From Treponema_B putidum (lineage in GTDB: Bacteria; Spirochaetota; Spirochaetia; Treponematales; Treponemataceae): a stretch of 64,000 nucleotides of DNA. The translations under genes were made by a program, and so were the position numbers. Position 1 is the first letter of the stretch. Every line of letters starts with the position of its first letter. The stretch lies in the NCBI RefSeq assembly GCF_007830595.1, contig NZ_VLLD01000011.1. One strand, 5' to 3'. This document shows positions 45,140-53,603 of this stretch, piece after piece. The notes beneath the pieces are model-generated. The model was not told the origin of the DNA, searched no databases, and worked only from the letters and a program-made list of their open reading frames with translations.

Positions 45140-46756
45140 ATGATGGATTTTTCACGGAAGATACCTATAGGCGTACAAAGTTTTGAAGTCATGCGTAATG
45201 ATAAATTTTTGTATGTAGATAAAACCGAATTTATTTTTAAGCTGACTAATTCAAATAGAGTCTACTTTTTAAGCCGACCCCGCCGTTTCGGAAAAAGCCT
45301 TTTTCTTTCTACCCTCGAAGCCTACTTTTTAGGAAAAAAAGAATTGTTTAAGGGGCTGTACATTGAAGAAGCCGAAGAAAACAGAGCTAAAAACGAAGGA
45401 ACTGAAGCATGGACTCAATATCCCGTTCTTTACTTGGATTTTAATACGGGGCGGTATGATTTGCCTGAGTCTTTAAACGAAAGCCTTGACTTCTTTTTAA
45501 GAGCCGAGGAGGCGCGTTTCGGTATACAGGGGAACAATTTATCTTTTGGTAAACGCTTTGCTTTTTTAATACAAACAGCTTATGAAAAAACCGGCAAACA
45601 GGTAGTTATCCTCGTAGACGAATATGATAAGCCCCTCTTACAAACAATGTATGTAAATGAAACCCTAAACGAAGAATTCCGCAGTACACTCAAAGCTTTT
45701 TATTCCGTTATAAAAACTTGCGACAAGTATATCCGCTTTGCATTTTTAACGGGAGTAACAAAATTCAGTAAGGTAAGTATTTTCAGTGACCTAAATAACT
45801 TACAAGACATAAGCCTTCACGAAGATTGCTCTGCCCTTTGCGGTATAACCCAAGAAGAATTAACGGCCGTATTTTCTCCCGAAATTCAGGTCTTGGCAGA
45901 CAAAGAAAAGATAAGCTATGAAGAATGTTTAAGCCTTCTTAAAAGATGCTATGACGGATATCTTTTTGCAAAAGAAGGAAAAAGCGTTTATAATCCTTTC
46001 AGCCTTCTAAATGCTTTTTCGGCAAAAGATGTGGGAAGCTATTGGTTTGCTACTGGAACTCCGACCTTTTTGGTAAACTACCTCAAAGAAGCTGATTATA
46101 ATATTCCCGACTTAGACGGAAATGTTGAGCTTGATGAGGCCGGCTTAGCCGATTACCGAGCCGACACAAAAAATCCTTTGCCGATTTTATTTCAAGCAGG
46201 ATATTTAACAATAAAAAGTTATGATTCAAAATACAAGCTTTATTCTTTGGGTTTTCCTAATGATGAAGTGCGTTACGGTTTTTTAAGCAATCTTTTGCCT
46301 GTCTATTCAGATATTAAAAATACTGAAACGGCTCATTCCGTCGCCCAATTTTCTAAAGATATTGAAAGAGGAAATGTAGATAACTTTATGGAAAGAATGC
46401 AGTCCATAATTGCCGGCATTCCTTACGATAATCTTCCCAAAGAAAAGTTAAAACTTAGAGAGCAAAATTATCAGACTGCCGTTTATTTGATTTTTAAGCT
46501 GATGGGGCAATTTGTCGAAACCGAAATACATTGTTCTGCCGGAAGAGCTGACTGTCTTGTTCATACACAAGATACGATTTATATCTTCGAATTTAAACTT
46601 GACGGAAACGGAAGCTCGGCAGATGCGATAGCACAGATAAAAGAAAAAGGCTATTCAGCTCCTTTTAAATCAAGCGGTAAAAGAATTGTTCTAATAGGTT
46701 CATCCTTTGATGAAAAAGAGCGTACCATAAAAGACTGGAAAACCGAAAAAATTTAA
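45140..46756 (+). CDS. AAA-ATPase-like / DUF1703 PD-(D/E)XK nuclease-like protein
   Basis: 538 residues. The N-terminal AAA-ATPase-like domain begins KIPIGVQSFEVMRNDKFLYVDKT. It has a Walker-type loop SRPRRFGKSLFL and VVILVDEYDKP as Walker B. The C-terminal domain carries the nuclease pattern AGRADCLVHTQDTIYIFEFK, where Asp, Glu and Lys match the PD-(D/E)XK site. These proteins exist in many copies in Treponema and Bacteroides; a mobile-element or defence role is suspected but not shown. A strong GGGAGG site and its own promoter are present. The start may be either of two adjacent ATGs (45140 or 45143). Confidence 0.9.
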   Translation: MMDFSRKIPIGVQSFEVMRNDKFLYVDKTEFIFKLTNSNRVYFLSRPRRFGKSLFLSTLEAYFLGKKELFKGLYIEEAEENRAKNEGTEAWTQYPVLYLDFNTGRYDLPESLNESLDFFLRAEEARFGIQGNNLSFGKRFAFLIQTAYEKTGKQVVILVDEYDKPLLQTMYVNETLNEEFRSTLKAFYSVIKTCDKYIRFAFLTGVTKFSKVSIFSDLNNLQDISLHEDCSALCGITQEELTAVFSPEIQVLADKEKISYEECLSLLKRCYDGYLFAKEGKSVYNPFSLLNAFSAKDVGSYWFATGTPTFLVNYLKEADYNIPDLDGNVELDEAGLADYRADTKNPLPILFQAGYLTIKSYDSKYKLYSLGFPNDEVRYGFLSNLLPVYSDIKNTETAHSVAQFSKDIERGNVDNFMERMQSIIAGIPYDNLPKEKLKLREQNYQTAVYLIFKLMGQFVETEIHCSAGRADCLVHTQDTIYIFEFKLDGNGSSADAIAQIKEKGYSAPFKSSGKRIVLIGSSFDEKERTIKDWKTEKI

Positions 46757-46763
46757 CATCCGC

Positions 46764-46777
46764 GTAACATCTGTTAC
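46764..46777 (+). promoter_or_regulatory. Probable HcpR (Crp/Fnr-type) operator of hcp
   Basis: GTAACATCTGTTAC is a perfect palindrome with a 4-nt centre. Its centre lies 41.5 bp before the start predicted from the TATAAT box at 46800-46805, which is the classic activating (class II) position for Crp/Fnr proteins. A Crp/Fnr regulator gene lies just beyond hcp. Confidence 0.72.
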
Positions 46778-46799
46778 CGACTTCTATTCATAAAATGCT

Positions 46800-46805
46800 T
46801 ATAAT
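46800..46805 (+). promoter_or_regulatory. -10 box of the hcp promoter
   Basis: TATAAT with no recognisable -35 hexamer at 17-18 nt spacing (bases ACCGACT there). This is expected for a promoter that depends on an activator bound at -41.5. It predicts a leader of about 187 nt before the hcp ATG. Confidence 0.65.
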
Positions 46806-46838
46806 TTACTCAAACCTTTGAAAAATAGGAGGTATGAT

Positions 46839-46985
46839 AAACAGTTCAACAGAAATACTGTTTCACTGTTTATCTACCGAGTTTTGTGCTTTGCACAAAA
46901 CATCGCATTATTATATGTGTGTGCTTTTCGGCACACACTAGAAAAAACTTTTTTTGCAAATTGATATTTGCTGCAAAAAGTTTTT
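46839..46985 (+). repeat. Structured hcp leader: four stem-loops between two ATAGGAG sites
   Basis: Four stems follow each other: AAACAGT/ACTGTTT (46839-46863); GTTTTGTGC/GCACAAAAC with 3-nt loop (46881-46901); GTGTGTGC/GCACACAC (46917-46938); and AAAAACTTTTT/AAAAAGTTTTT (46943-46985) with an inner GCAAAT/ATTTGC. The block is flanked by ATAGGAG at 46825 and 46986, either two ribosome sites or a target-site duplication. The second stem shares its CGAGTTTT/AAAACATCGCA frame with 33237-33284. A 35-codon ORF (46834-46941) runs through it, but its ribosome site is only 1 nt from its ATG. Confidence 0.7.
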
Positions 46986-46998
46986 ATAGGAGAATACT

Positions 46999-48630
46999 AT
47001 GGACACTATGTTTTGTTTTCAATGTCAGGAGACATTTAAAAATTCAGGCTGCGTAAGGGTAGGAGTATGCGGGAAAAACCCCTTAGTTGCAGGATTGCAG
47101 GATTTTCTCATCTGGGGAACAAAAAAACTTTCCGAGGTGACGAGTTATATGAGGGAAAAAGGGATTAAGGTTGAAAAAGAAATTAACCACATCGTAAGCA
47201 CGAACCTTTTTGTTACAATAACCAATGCAAATTTTGATGAAAAGGCAATCAACAACAGAATAAATATTACTCTTAAAGCAATCCATGATTTGTATAGTTC
47301 TTTAAACCGCTCCCTTGATCCGGAGATTGAAGCACATCTTGGCTCGGATATACCGAAAAGGCTGGGCAAGGCCATGACAATAGGTGTTTTGCAGACAAAA
47401 GATCCGGATAAGCGTTCCTTAAAAGAACTTATTATCTATGGGCTAAAGGGGCTATGTGCCTACGTAAAACATGCTAACACCTTGGGCTATGAAGATGAAG
47501 AGGTGGATGCTTTTATTCAAAAAACGCTTTCAATGCTCATAGATGAAAATTTAAGTGTTGATGAACTTATTTCGCTTACCTTAAAGACAGGAGAGGCCGG
47601 AGTTAAGGGAATGGCTCTGCTGGATAGCGCCAACACAGGCAGCTACGGCAATCCTGAAATAACCGAAGTTTCGATAGGTGTAAGAAATAATCCTGGCATC
47701 CTTGTGTCAGGTCATGATCTAAAAGATATAGAAATGCTCCTTGAGCAAACCGAGGGAACCGGTATTGATGTTTATACTCACTCCGAAATGCTGCCTGCAA
47801 ATTATTATCCAAAACTAAAAAAATATAAACATCTTGCAGGTAATTACGGTAATTCGTGGGCAAAGCAGGCTTCCGAATTCGAAAGTTTTAACGGCCCCAT
47901 CCTTATGACAACCAACTGCATAATTCCTACAAAGGCTTCCTACGTATCAAGAATGTATACTACAAATGCAGCAGGACATCCCGGCTGTGTTCATATCGAA
48001 GCCGATGAAAACGGACATAAGGACTTTTCCGAAATTATAAAAAAGGCAAAATCTTGCCCGCCGCCTAAGGAAATTGAAACCGGAAAGATTATAGGCGGCT
48101 TTGCTCACGCCCAAGTTTTTGCTCTTGCCGATAAAATTGTCGAAAGCGTCAAAAACGGGGATATTAGAAAATTCATAGTAATGGGAGGCTGTGACGGCAG
48201 ACACACAACGAGATCTTATTATACAAATTTTGCAGAAGCTCTTCCAAAAAATACCGTGATTCTGACAGCAGGTTGTGCAAAATATAGGTATAATAAACTA
48301 AATCTTGGAGATATAAACGGAATTCCAAGGGTATTGGATGCAGGGCAGTGTAATGATTCTTATTCGCTTGCTCTTATCGCGCTTAAATTGAAGGAAATAT
48401 TTAACCTAAGCGATATTAATGATTTACCTATAATTTTTAATATAGCATGGTACGAACAAAAAGCCGTCATAGTACTATTGGCGCTATTATTCTTAGGTGT
48501 AAAAAATATACATCTTGGGCCTACTATTCCGGGTTTCCTTTCGCCCAATGTAAAGGAGGTTTTAATAAGCAAATTCGGATTATCGGGAATATCTTCAATA
48601 GAAGATGATATAAAACGTTTCTTCGGCTAG
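46999..48630 (+). CDS. hcp: Hydroxylamine reductase / hybrid cluster protein
   Basis: 543 residues, class I Hcp of strict anaerobes. N-terminal cysteines C6-x2-C9-x8-C18-x5-C24 bind a cubane cluster. The hybrid cluster ligands lie in NAAGHPGCVHIE, VMGGCDGRHTTRSYYTNF, LTAGCAKYRYN and VLDAGQCNDSYS. Hcp reduces hydroxylamine in vitro and acts as a nitric oxide reductase or S-nitrosylase in cells, so it belongs to nitrosative stress defence. An AGGAG site precedes the ATG. The promoter has an HcpR-like operator and a long structured leader. The Crp/Fnr gene converges on it from the other strand. Confidence 0.95.
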   Translation: MDTMFCFQCQETFKNSGCVRVGVCGKNPLVAGLQDFLIWGTKKLSEVTSYMREKGIKVEKEINHIVSTNLFVTITNANFDEKAINNRINITLKAIHDLYSSLNRSLDPEIEAHLGSDIPKRLGKAMTIGVLQTKDPDKRSLKELIIYGLKGLCAYVKHANTLGYEDEEVDAFIQKTLSMLIDENLSVDELISLTLKTGEAGVKGMALLDSANTGSYGNPEITEVSIGVRNNPGILVSGHDLKDIEMLLEQTEGTGIDVYTHSEMLPANYYPKLKKYKHLAGNYGNSWAKQASEFESFNGPILMTTNCIIPTKASYVSRMYTTNAAGHPGCVHIEADENGHKDFSEIIKKAKSCPPPKEIETGKIIGGFAHAQVFALADKIVESVKNGDIRKFIVMGGCDGRHTTRSYYTNFAEALPKNTVILTAGCAKYRYNKLNLGDINGIPRVLDAGQCNDSYSLALIALKLKEIFNLSDINDLPIIFNIAWYEQKAVIVLLALLFLGVKNIHLGPTIPGFLSPNVKEVLISKFGLSGISSIEDDIKRFFG

Positions 48631-48650
48631 AAACATAATCGAGTGACAGA

Positions 48651-48678
48651 CTAAGGGCTTTTTCTGATAAGCCCTTAG
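48651..48678. terminator. Shared stem-loop between hcp and the convergent regulator
   Basis: CTAAGGGCTT (48651-48660) and AAGCCCTTAG (48669-48678) form a perfect 10-bp stem around an 8-nt loop, between two convergent stop codons. T-runs on either side are poor, so termination is probable but not certain. Confidence 0.65.
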
Positions 48679-49325
48679 CTAAAATCTTCGAGCTTATCAA
48701 GGTTGACAATGATGGTATCTTTTTCGATTTTTAAAAGACCGTCTTTTTGCATGTTCATAAGCTCACGGGAAAGAGATGGACGAGGAAGGGCTAAGTATTC
48801 AGCCATAGCTTCCCTGTTTAGGTTTAGCTCAACCTTTGAGCTTCCTTTAGCCTGCTGCAATAAATAGAGGGCTATTTTTTGACGAAGACTGAATGAAGAA
48901 AAGATAAGGAGCTTTTGGTTTAAAAAATAAGCCTTATGAGCTAAAATATTTAATAGGTTCTTTAAAACCTTAAAATGAGTTTCGGAATAAACTTCGGCAC
49001 CAAAAACTCCTTCTATGGGGAGACAAAGAATTTCAGCATCGTTTATGACACGGCATGAATAATCATATACGGCCGAATCTAAAAGAGCATAGACTTCGGC
49101 AAAAACCGTACCGGGATGTTCAAAGCGGTTTACAATCAACCGCTTTCCATCGGCGGTGTTTTTTTCGATTTGAACGATACCCGATTTTAAAACAAAGATA
49201 AAAGAAGGGATATCGCCCTCAAAAAAGATAAAGGCATCTTTTTTATAGTTGAGGGTTTTGGCCTTGGTATTTTTTAAATATTTTTCCGTTTCTTGGGCGG
49301 ATATATTTTTAAAAATAGGATTCAT
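48675..49325 (-). CDS. hcpR: Crp/Fnr-family transcription regulator, HcpR-like
   Basis: 216 residues. Cyclic-nucleotide-binding-type fold at about 15-130 (FIFFEGDIPSFIFVLKSG, RFEHPGTVFAEVYALLDSAV). A long dimer helix follows, then a winged helix-turn-helix at about 165-200 (LNREAMAEYLALPRPSLSRE). There is no four-Cys Fnr iron-sulfur motif. In several anaerobes HcpR proteins sense nitric oxide, probably with heme, and activate hcp; the position beside hcp and the operator found upstream of hcp support that role here. The name is by context, not by a tested residue. It is divergent from the DUF1858 gene, with only 55 bp between their start codons. Confidence 0.8.
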   Translation of the reverse strand: MNPIFKNISAQETEKYLKNTKAKTLNYKKDAFIFFEGDIPSFIFVLKSGIVQIEKNTADGKRLIVNRFEHPGTVFAEVYALLDSAVYDYSCRVINDAEILCLPIEGVFGAEVYSETHFKVLKNLLNILAHKAYFLNQKLLIFSSFSLRQKIALYLLQQAKGSSKVELNLNREAMAEYLALPRPSLSRELMNMQKDGLLKIEKDTIIVNLDKLEDFS

Positions 49326-49380
49326 ACTTTTAATTTCGGGTTATTTTAATTTTAACTTGATTATATATCGGAGGATTATA

Positions 49381-50688
49381 ATGAATAAATATTTTAATAT
49401 GGATGAAAGCGTTTTTGATATTACAGAACGCTTTCCTGAAACAATAAGATACTTGGCAGGAAAAGGCTTTACCCCTCTTACCAATCCCCTTATGCGTAAA
49501 ATAATGGGTAAAAAGATTAGTCTTGAAAAAGCTCTTTTATCGAAGAACCTTGATATTGATTCGTGCGAAAAAGAGCTTATCGAAATTATCGAACAAAATA
49601 AAAATACTGATTTTGCCAAAATAGATTTAAGCCTAGAAAATAAAGATGCACAAAATACCGGGTATGATGACGGCAAAAAAAATATAAGAATTGAGGGAGT
49701 GCTTCCATGCCCTATAAGAATTCCCTTGCTTGAAGCCTTTAAAGAATTTCATTCCAAGTATATTGAAGAAAATAAAGAAGAGCTTGAAAAACAAAACTAC
49801 AAAATCAGCTATGATCTTCGTTCTGCAAACCTTGGAATCGACTGGATAATAAAGCAAGCTCAAACAGGGAAAAAAGAAAATCTTCCCGATATTCTCCTCT
49901 CTGCAGGATTTGAGCTTTTTTTCGATAAAAAACTCATGGGCTCCTTTATCGAGAATAAAGATTTTCATTGTTCAATCGAAAAAATGAATAAGGATTTTTG
50001 TAATGATTATATCGATCTTAGAGACAGTAGAAAAAATTATGGAATTATCGGAGTAGTTCCCGCAGTAATGATTGTAAATACCGAGATGCTAAGGGGAAGA
50101 AAAATGCCCGAAACTTGGGAAGACCTCCTCTTACCCGAATTTGAAAATTCTGCGGCAATTCCTTTCAGCGATTTGGATTTGTTTAATTCTGTAATTCTAA
50201 ATATCTACAGCCGTTTCGGAGATGAAGGCATAAAAAAACTAGGCAGGGCATGCCGCACCTCTCTTCATCCGGCTCAAATGGTAAAGGGTAAAGCCTCTCT
50301 TGTTTTAAAAAAAGCAAACTCCGTTGTAAATGAGCCTCCTGCCGTAAGCATAAGCCCATACTTTTTTTCAAAGATGATAAAAGAGGATTCGGCATTAAAA
50401 ACGGTTTGGCCTAAAGACGGGGCTATAGCAGCTCCTATTTTTATGCTTGTAAAAAAAGAAAGTGAAGCTTTGACAAAGGCCTTTGCAGACTTCTTTCTTT
50501 CAGAAAAGACCGGAAGGGTGTTTTCTGAAAGCGGCTTTTTTCCGTCAACTAATCCCGATGTCGATAACCGTTTAGGAGAGGATAAAAAGTTTTCTTGGGT
50601 AGGTTGGGATTTTATTTATCAAAACGATATAGGAACTCTATTGGAAAAAATCAAAACCGATTTTGAAACGGCAGCCGGAAAAATTTAA
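49381..50688 (+). CDS. DUF1858 domain fused to a solute-binding-protein-like domain, no signal peptide
   Basis: 435 residues from the ATG at 49381 (GGAGG in front). Residues 1-65 match DUF1858: VFDITERFPETIRYLAGKGF, then LTNPLMRKIMGKKISLEKAL. Members of this domain are often linked to hybrid cluster protein, sometimes with redox Cys residues, which are absent here. Residues about 90-430 look like a type 2 periplasmic binding protein (IEGVLPCPIRIPLLEAF, MPETWEDLLLPEF, FADFFLSEKTGRVFSESGFF). Such proteins normally carry an export signal, and this one has none, so it is predicted cytoplasmic. Upstream in-frame codons to 49249 lie within the divergent regulator and are rejected. Context suggests a role with hcp; ligand unknown. 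Confidence 0.78.
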   Translation: MNKYFNMDESVFDITERFPETIRYLAGKGFTPLTNPLMRKIMGKKISLEKALLSKNLDIDSCEKELIEIIEQNKNTDFAKIDLSLENKDAQNTGYDDGKKNIRIEGVLPCPIRIPLLEAFKEFHSKYIEENKEELEKQNYKISYDLRSANLGIDWIIKQAQTGKKENLPDILLSAGFELFFDKKLMGSFIENKDFHCSIEKMNKDFCNDYIDLRDSRKNYGIIGVVPAVMIVNTEMLRGRKMPETWEDLLLPEFENSAAIPFSDLDLFNSVILNIYSRFGDEGIKKLGRACRTSLHPAQMVKGKASLVLKKANSVVNEPPAVSISPYFFSKMIKEDSALKTVWPKDGAIAAPIFMLVKKESEALTKAFADFFLSEKTGRVFSESGFFPSTNPDVDNRLGEDKKFSWVGWDFIYQNDIGTLLEKIKTDFETAAGKI

Positions 50689-50740
50689 ACCTATGTTATT
50701 TGGCAAAAAAAGTGAGGCAAAGAAAAAGAAATAGTAAATA

Positions 50741-51808
50741 CTATTCCACTTGGTTCAAACTAACCTCGTCGGAAACTAATTCATTTTTTTTGCCGTCATC
50801 GGTTTCTATAATAAGGTGACCTAAATCGCTGATTCCCAAAACCAAGGCTTTATAAGGGACTCCAGCAAAGGGCAGAACTCTTACCTTTTTTCCGGTAAGA
50901 AGGGAGAGGCTTTTATATTCTTCCATTAGATTGCCTTGAGAATGCAAGCCGTAAAGGGCTTCAATCAGGCTTGATATAATGGAAGAAGCTAAAACATTCC
51001 GGCTAAAGGAAAGAGTTCCGGCTTCGGTAAAAGATGTGCCGGTTTCAGTAAAAAGTTTGCCTGCTTCGACAAAAAGAGAGCCGGCCTTGTTTTTAAGCTC
51101 GGAAGGAAAATTTGACTCTTTTACATTGAGGCCAATACCGATAATCACGGCTTGCATAGAAGAACTTTCCATATCGATTATACCTTCGCTTAAAATGCCG
51201 CAGATTTTTTTTCCGTTAAGATAAATATCGTTTACCCATTTTATTTGCGGAGCAAAGCCCAGAGCCTTTAAACAGCGGCAGATGATAACTGCCGAAATCA
51301 CCGTATAAAGAGCTGTATCCGGCACTTCCTTTTCAGCCCTTGCCGGAATTGATGGACAAAAAATCAGGCTAAAATATAAACCTGCGCCCCTCGGCGAATA
51401 AAAACTGCGTGAAAAGCGGCCCCTTCCGGCACTTTGATGCTCGGCAAAAAGAACCGTTCCGTGAAGGGACTCGGCATTGTTTGAGGAATTTAAACGCCTT
51501 TTTGCTTCGGTGTTAGTGGAATCTATTGTCTTAAAAACTTCTATTCTTCCCTTACAAACAGACCGGGCAAAAGAAGATAAATTTTTTTCAATTAAAAAAG
51601 CGTTTAATACATCGGAAGATGGGCTTAAAATATAGCCCTTATTTTTTCCGCCTTGAATATCATAACCTTCGTCTCTTAGTTTTTGCACAGCCTTCCAGAC
51701 GGAAACCCTCGAAAGCCCTAAGTGTAGTGCCGCTTCTTCGCCCGAAAGAGGCCTTCCGCTTTGTTCTATAAGCATATCCAAAAGGATATCGCTCGTTGTC
51801 CTTGACAT
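50741..51808 (-). CDS. birA: Biotin-[acetyl-CoA-carboxylase] ligase / biotin operon repressor BirA
   Basis: 355 residues from the ATG at 51808, which has GGAGAG upstream; the ORF could extend to 51844 but without a ribosome site. Residues 1-60 are a helix-turn-helix (GEEAALHLGLSRVSVWKAVQ), so it may also repress biotin genes. The ligase core has AEHQSAGRGRFSRSFYSPRG (GRGR biotinyl-AMP loop) and IKWVNDIYLNGKKICGIL. The C-terminal SH3-like cap ends the protein. Between core and cap there is an insertion of three 7-residue units (LFVEAGK, LFTETGT, SFTEAGT) encoded by an imperfect 21-bp tandem repeat. It attaches biotin to carboxylases. Confidence 0.92.
   Translation of the reverse strand: MSRTTSDILLDMLIEQSGRPLSGEEAALHLGLSRVSVWKAVQKLRDEGYDIQGGKNKGYILSPSSDVLNAFLIEKNLSSFARSVCKGRIEVFKTIDSTNTEAKRRLNSSNNAESLHGTVLFAEHQSAGRGRFSRSFYSPRGAGLYFSLIFCPSIPARAEKEVPDTALYTVISAVIICRCLKALGFAPQIKWVNDIYLNGKKICGILSEGIIDMESSSMQAVIIGIGLNVKESNFPSELKNKAGSLFVEAGKLFTETGTSFTEAGTLSFSRNVLASSIISSLIEALYGLHSQGNLMEEYKSLSLLTGKKVRVLPFAGVPYKALVLGISDLGHLIIETDDGKKNELVSDEVSLNQVE
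51015..51077. repeat. 21-bp imperfect tandem repeat inside birA
   Basis: Three units of 21 bp at 51015, 51036 and 51057, each with a core like CCGGCTTCGGTAAAA, plus a partial fourth from 51078. The unit length is a multiple of three, so copy-number changes would keep the reading frame. Confidence 0.8.
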
Positions 51809-51839
51809 AAACTCTCCATTAAAAATCGAACGGGATTCT

Positions 51840-51869
51840 ATCATATTTTTGTTTTTTTTTCTATTGCAA
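51840..51869 (-). promoter_or_regulatory. Probable birA promoter
   Basis: On the minus strand: TTGCAA (51869-51864), 18-nt A-rich spacer, TATGAT (51845-51840), predicting a leader of about 25 nt with the GGAGAG site. Confidence 0.5.
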
Positions 51870-51912
51870 CTTTTTTTAAACAGCCTTGTCTATTATCTTA
51901 TAAGGTGAAGCT

Positions 51913-53565
51913 ATGTTTTATAAAGAATACATAAACTATATTGAAAGCGATGACTGGGAAACCGTACATAATTCTTTTTCAGTCAAAGCTCCGGAAAATT
52001 TTAATTTTGCTTATGATGTCATAGATAGAATGGCGAAAGAATATCCCGAAACGGAGGCACTCGTCTGGTGCGATGAAACCGAAGAAAGGATTTTTTCGTT
52101 TGCAGAATTAGCAAAGCAGATAAACAAAGCGGCTAATTTCTTTAAGGCTATGGGAATAGGAAGAGGCGATACTGTTCTTCTTTTTTTGCGAAGAAGATAC
52201 GAGTTTTGGTTTGTTCTTCCTGCCCTGCACAAGATCGGAGCCATAGCCGTTCCTGCAACGGTTCAGCTTGCCTCTCATGATATCGAATACCGTATTCAGT
52301 CCGCCAATATAAAAATGGTCATGGCCGTACAAGAAAAAAATTTACAAGAAGAAATTCAAAAAGCTGCCGAATCCGCTTATAATAAGCCCCTTCTCGTATG
52401 GGTTCATGACGAAATGGAAGGCTGGATTTCCTTTGATAAACTTGTAAAAAATATGAGCGATGATTTTACATCTCCCCAAGGAGATGCCTATCCTTGCGGC
52501 AAAGACACTGCCCTCTTGTACTTTACCTCAGGCACTTCGGGCAATCCCAAAATGGTGGAGCATAATTTTTTATATCCGCTTGGACACATTGCAACGGCTA
52601 AATTTTGGCAAAACGTCAAAGAAGGCGGAAGGCACTTAAGCGTTGCCGAAACGGGCTGGGCAAAGGCTATGTGGGGAAAAATCTACGGTCAATGGCTTTG
52701 CGGATGTTCCGTCTTTGTGTATGATATGAAAATGTTTATCCCTAAAAACATGCTCGAAAAACTATCAAAATACAAGATAACCTCCTTTTGCGCTCCTCCG
52801 ACGGTTTACAGGTACTTAATCCGCGAAAAGATAGAAGATTATGATTTATCATCATTGGAAGAATGTACAACGGCGGGTGAGGCTCTTACTATGGATATTT
52901 TTAATACCTTTAAAGAAAAGACCGGAATAGACCTTAGAGAAGGCTACGGCCAAACAGAGCTTACCCTCACAACGGGAACCTTCCCGGGCATGAAAATTAA
53001 ACCCGGCTCAATGGGAAAACCTGCCCCCGGCTATGAGATAGATATTATCCGCCCCGACGGTTCTTCCTGCGAGGCAGGAGAATCGGGAGAAATAATCTTG
53101 CGTTTGGATAAAAAGGTTCCTTTCGGAATGTTCGGCGGTTATTATAAAAATGCTGAAAAAACGGCCGAGGTTTTTAAGGGCGGAGTTTACCATACTGGAG
53201 ATGCCGCCTATAGGGATGAAGACGGTTACTTTTGGTTTGAAGGCCGAACAGATGACCTTATAAAAAGCTCCGGTTTCCGTATAAGCCCCTTTGAGGTGGA
53301 GTCGGTTCTTCTCCAGCATCCGGCAGTCTTTGAATGTGCAGTAACAGGCGTGCCCGACCCGAAAAGAGGGCAGGCAGTAAAGGCCTTTGTTGTTTTAAAC
53401 AAAACCTATAAGCCTAGCCAATCCTTGGAAAAAGAGCTTATGTTCTTTGCAAAAAAAAATGCAGCCCTCTACAAGGCTCCGCGTTCTCTAGAATTTGTAG
53501 AAACTTTGCCCAAGACTCACAACGGGAAGATAAGCAGGGCAGCCATAAGGAATCGAATGGCTTGA
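51913..53565 (+). CDS. AMP-binding acyl-CoA synthetase (acetyl/medium-chain type)
   Basis: 550 residues. The ATP loop is LLYFTSGTSGNPKMVEHN. Then come GYGQTELTLTTGTFPGMKIKPGSMG, TGDAAYRDEDGYFWFEGRTDD with the adenylate-contacting Asp, SSGFRISPFEVESVLLQHPAV, and the C-terminal catalytic Lys in KTHNGKISR. This pattern is that of the medium-chain acyl-CoA synthetase group, which activates fatty or short-chain acids to acyl-CoA using ATP. The chain length preferred cannot be read from sequence. It has a good AAGGTGA site and is divergent from birA. fabF follows but has its own promoter. Confidence 0.9.
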   Translation: MFYKEYINYIESDDWETVHNSFSVKAPENFNFAYDVIDRMAKEYPETEALVWCDETEERIFSFAELAKQINKAANFFKAMGIGRGDTVLLFLRRRYEFWFVLPALHKIGAIAVPATVQLASHDIEYRIQSANIKMVMAVQEKNLQEEIQKAAESAYNKPLLVWVHDEMEGWISFDKLVKNMSDDFTSPQGDAYPCGKDTALLYFTSGTSGNPKMVEHNFLYPLGHIATAKFWQNVKEGGRHLSVAETGWAKAMWGKIYGQWLCGCSVFVYDMKMFIPKNMLEKLSKYKITSFCAPPTVYRYLIREKIEDYDLSSLEECTTAGEALTMDIFNTFKEKTGIDLREGYGQTELTLTTGTFPGMKIKPGSMGKPAPGYEIDIIRPDGSSCEAGESGEIILRLDKKVPFGMFGGYYKNAEKTAEVFKGGVYHTGDAAYRDEDGYFWFEGRTDDLIKSSGFRISPFEVESVLLQHPAVFECAVTGVPDPKRGQAVKAFVVLNKTYKPSQSLEKELMFFAKKNAALYKAPRSLEFVETLPKTHNGKISRAAIRNRMA

Positions 53566-53603
53566 TAAAAAGTAGGACAGATAAAAACAGATAAAAATCG
53601 GCC

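Noticed and set aside
46834..46941. 35-codon ORF in the hcp leader after AGGAGG
   Set aside because: The ribosome site is only about 1 nt from the ATG and the ORF runs through perfect hairpins; its peptide matches nothing known, so it is not called as a gene.
49249..49380. Upstream extension of the DUF1858 gene
   Set aside because: It would lie antisense within the regulator gene; ATG at 49381 has a strong GGAGG site.
50693..50734. 13-codon ORF reading MLFGKKSEAKKKK after the DUF1858 gene
   Set aside because: No ribosome site and too short and lysine-rich to judge; probably chance or a remnant.
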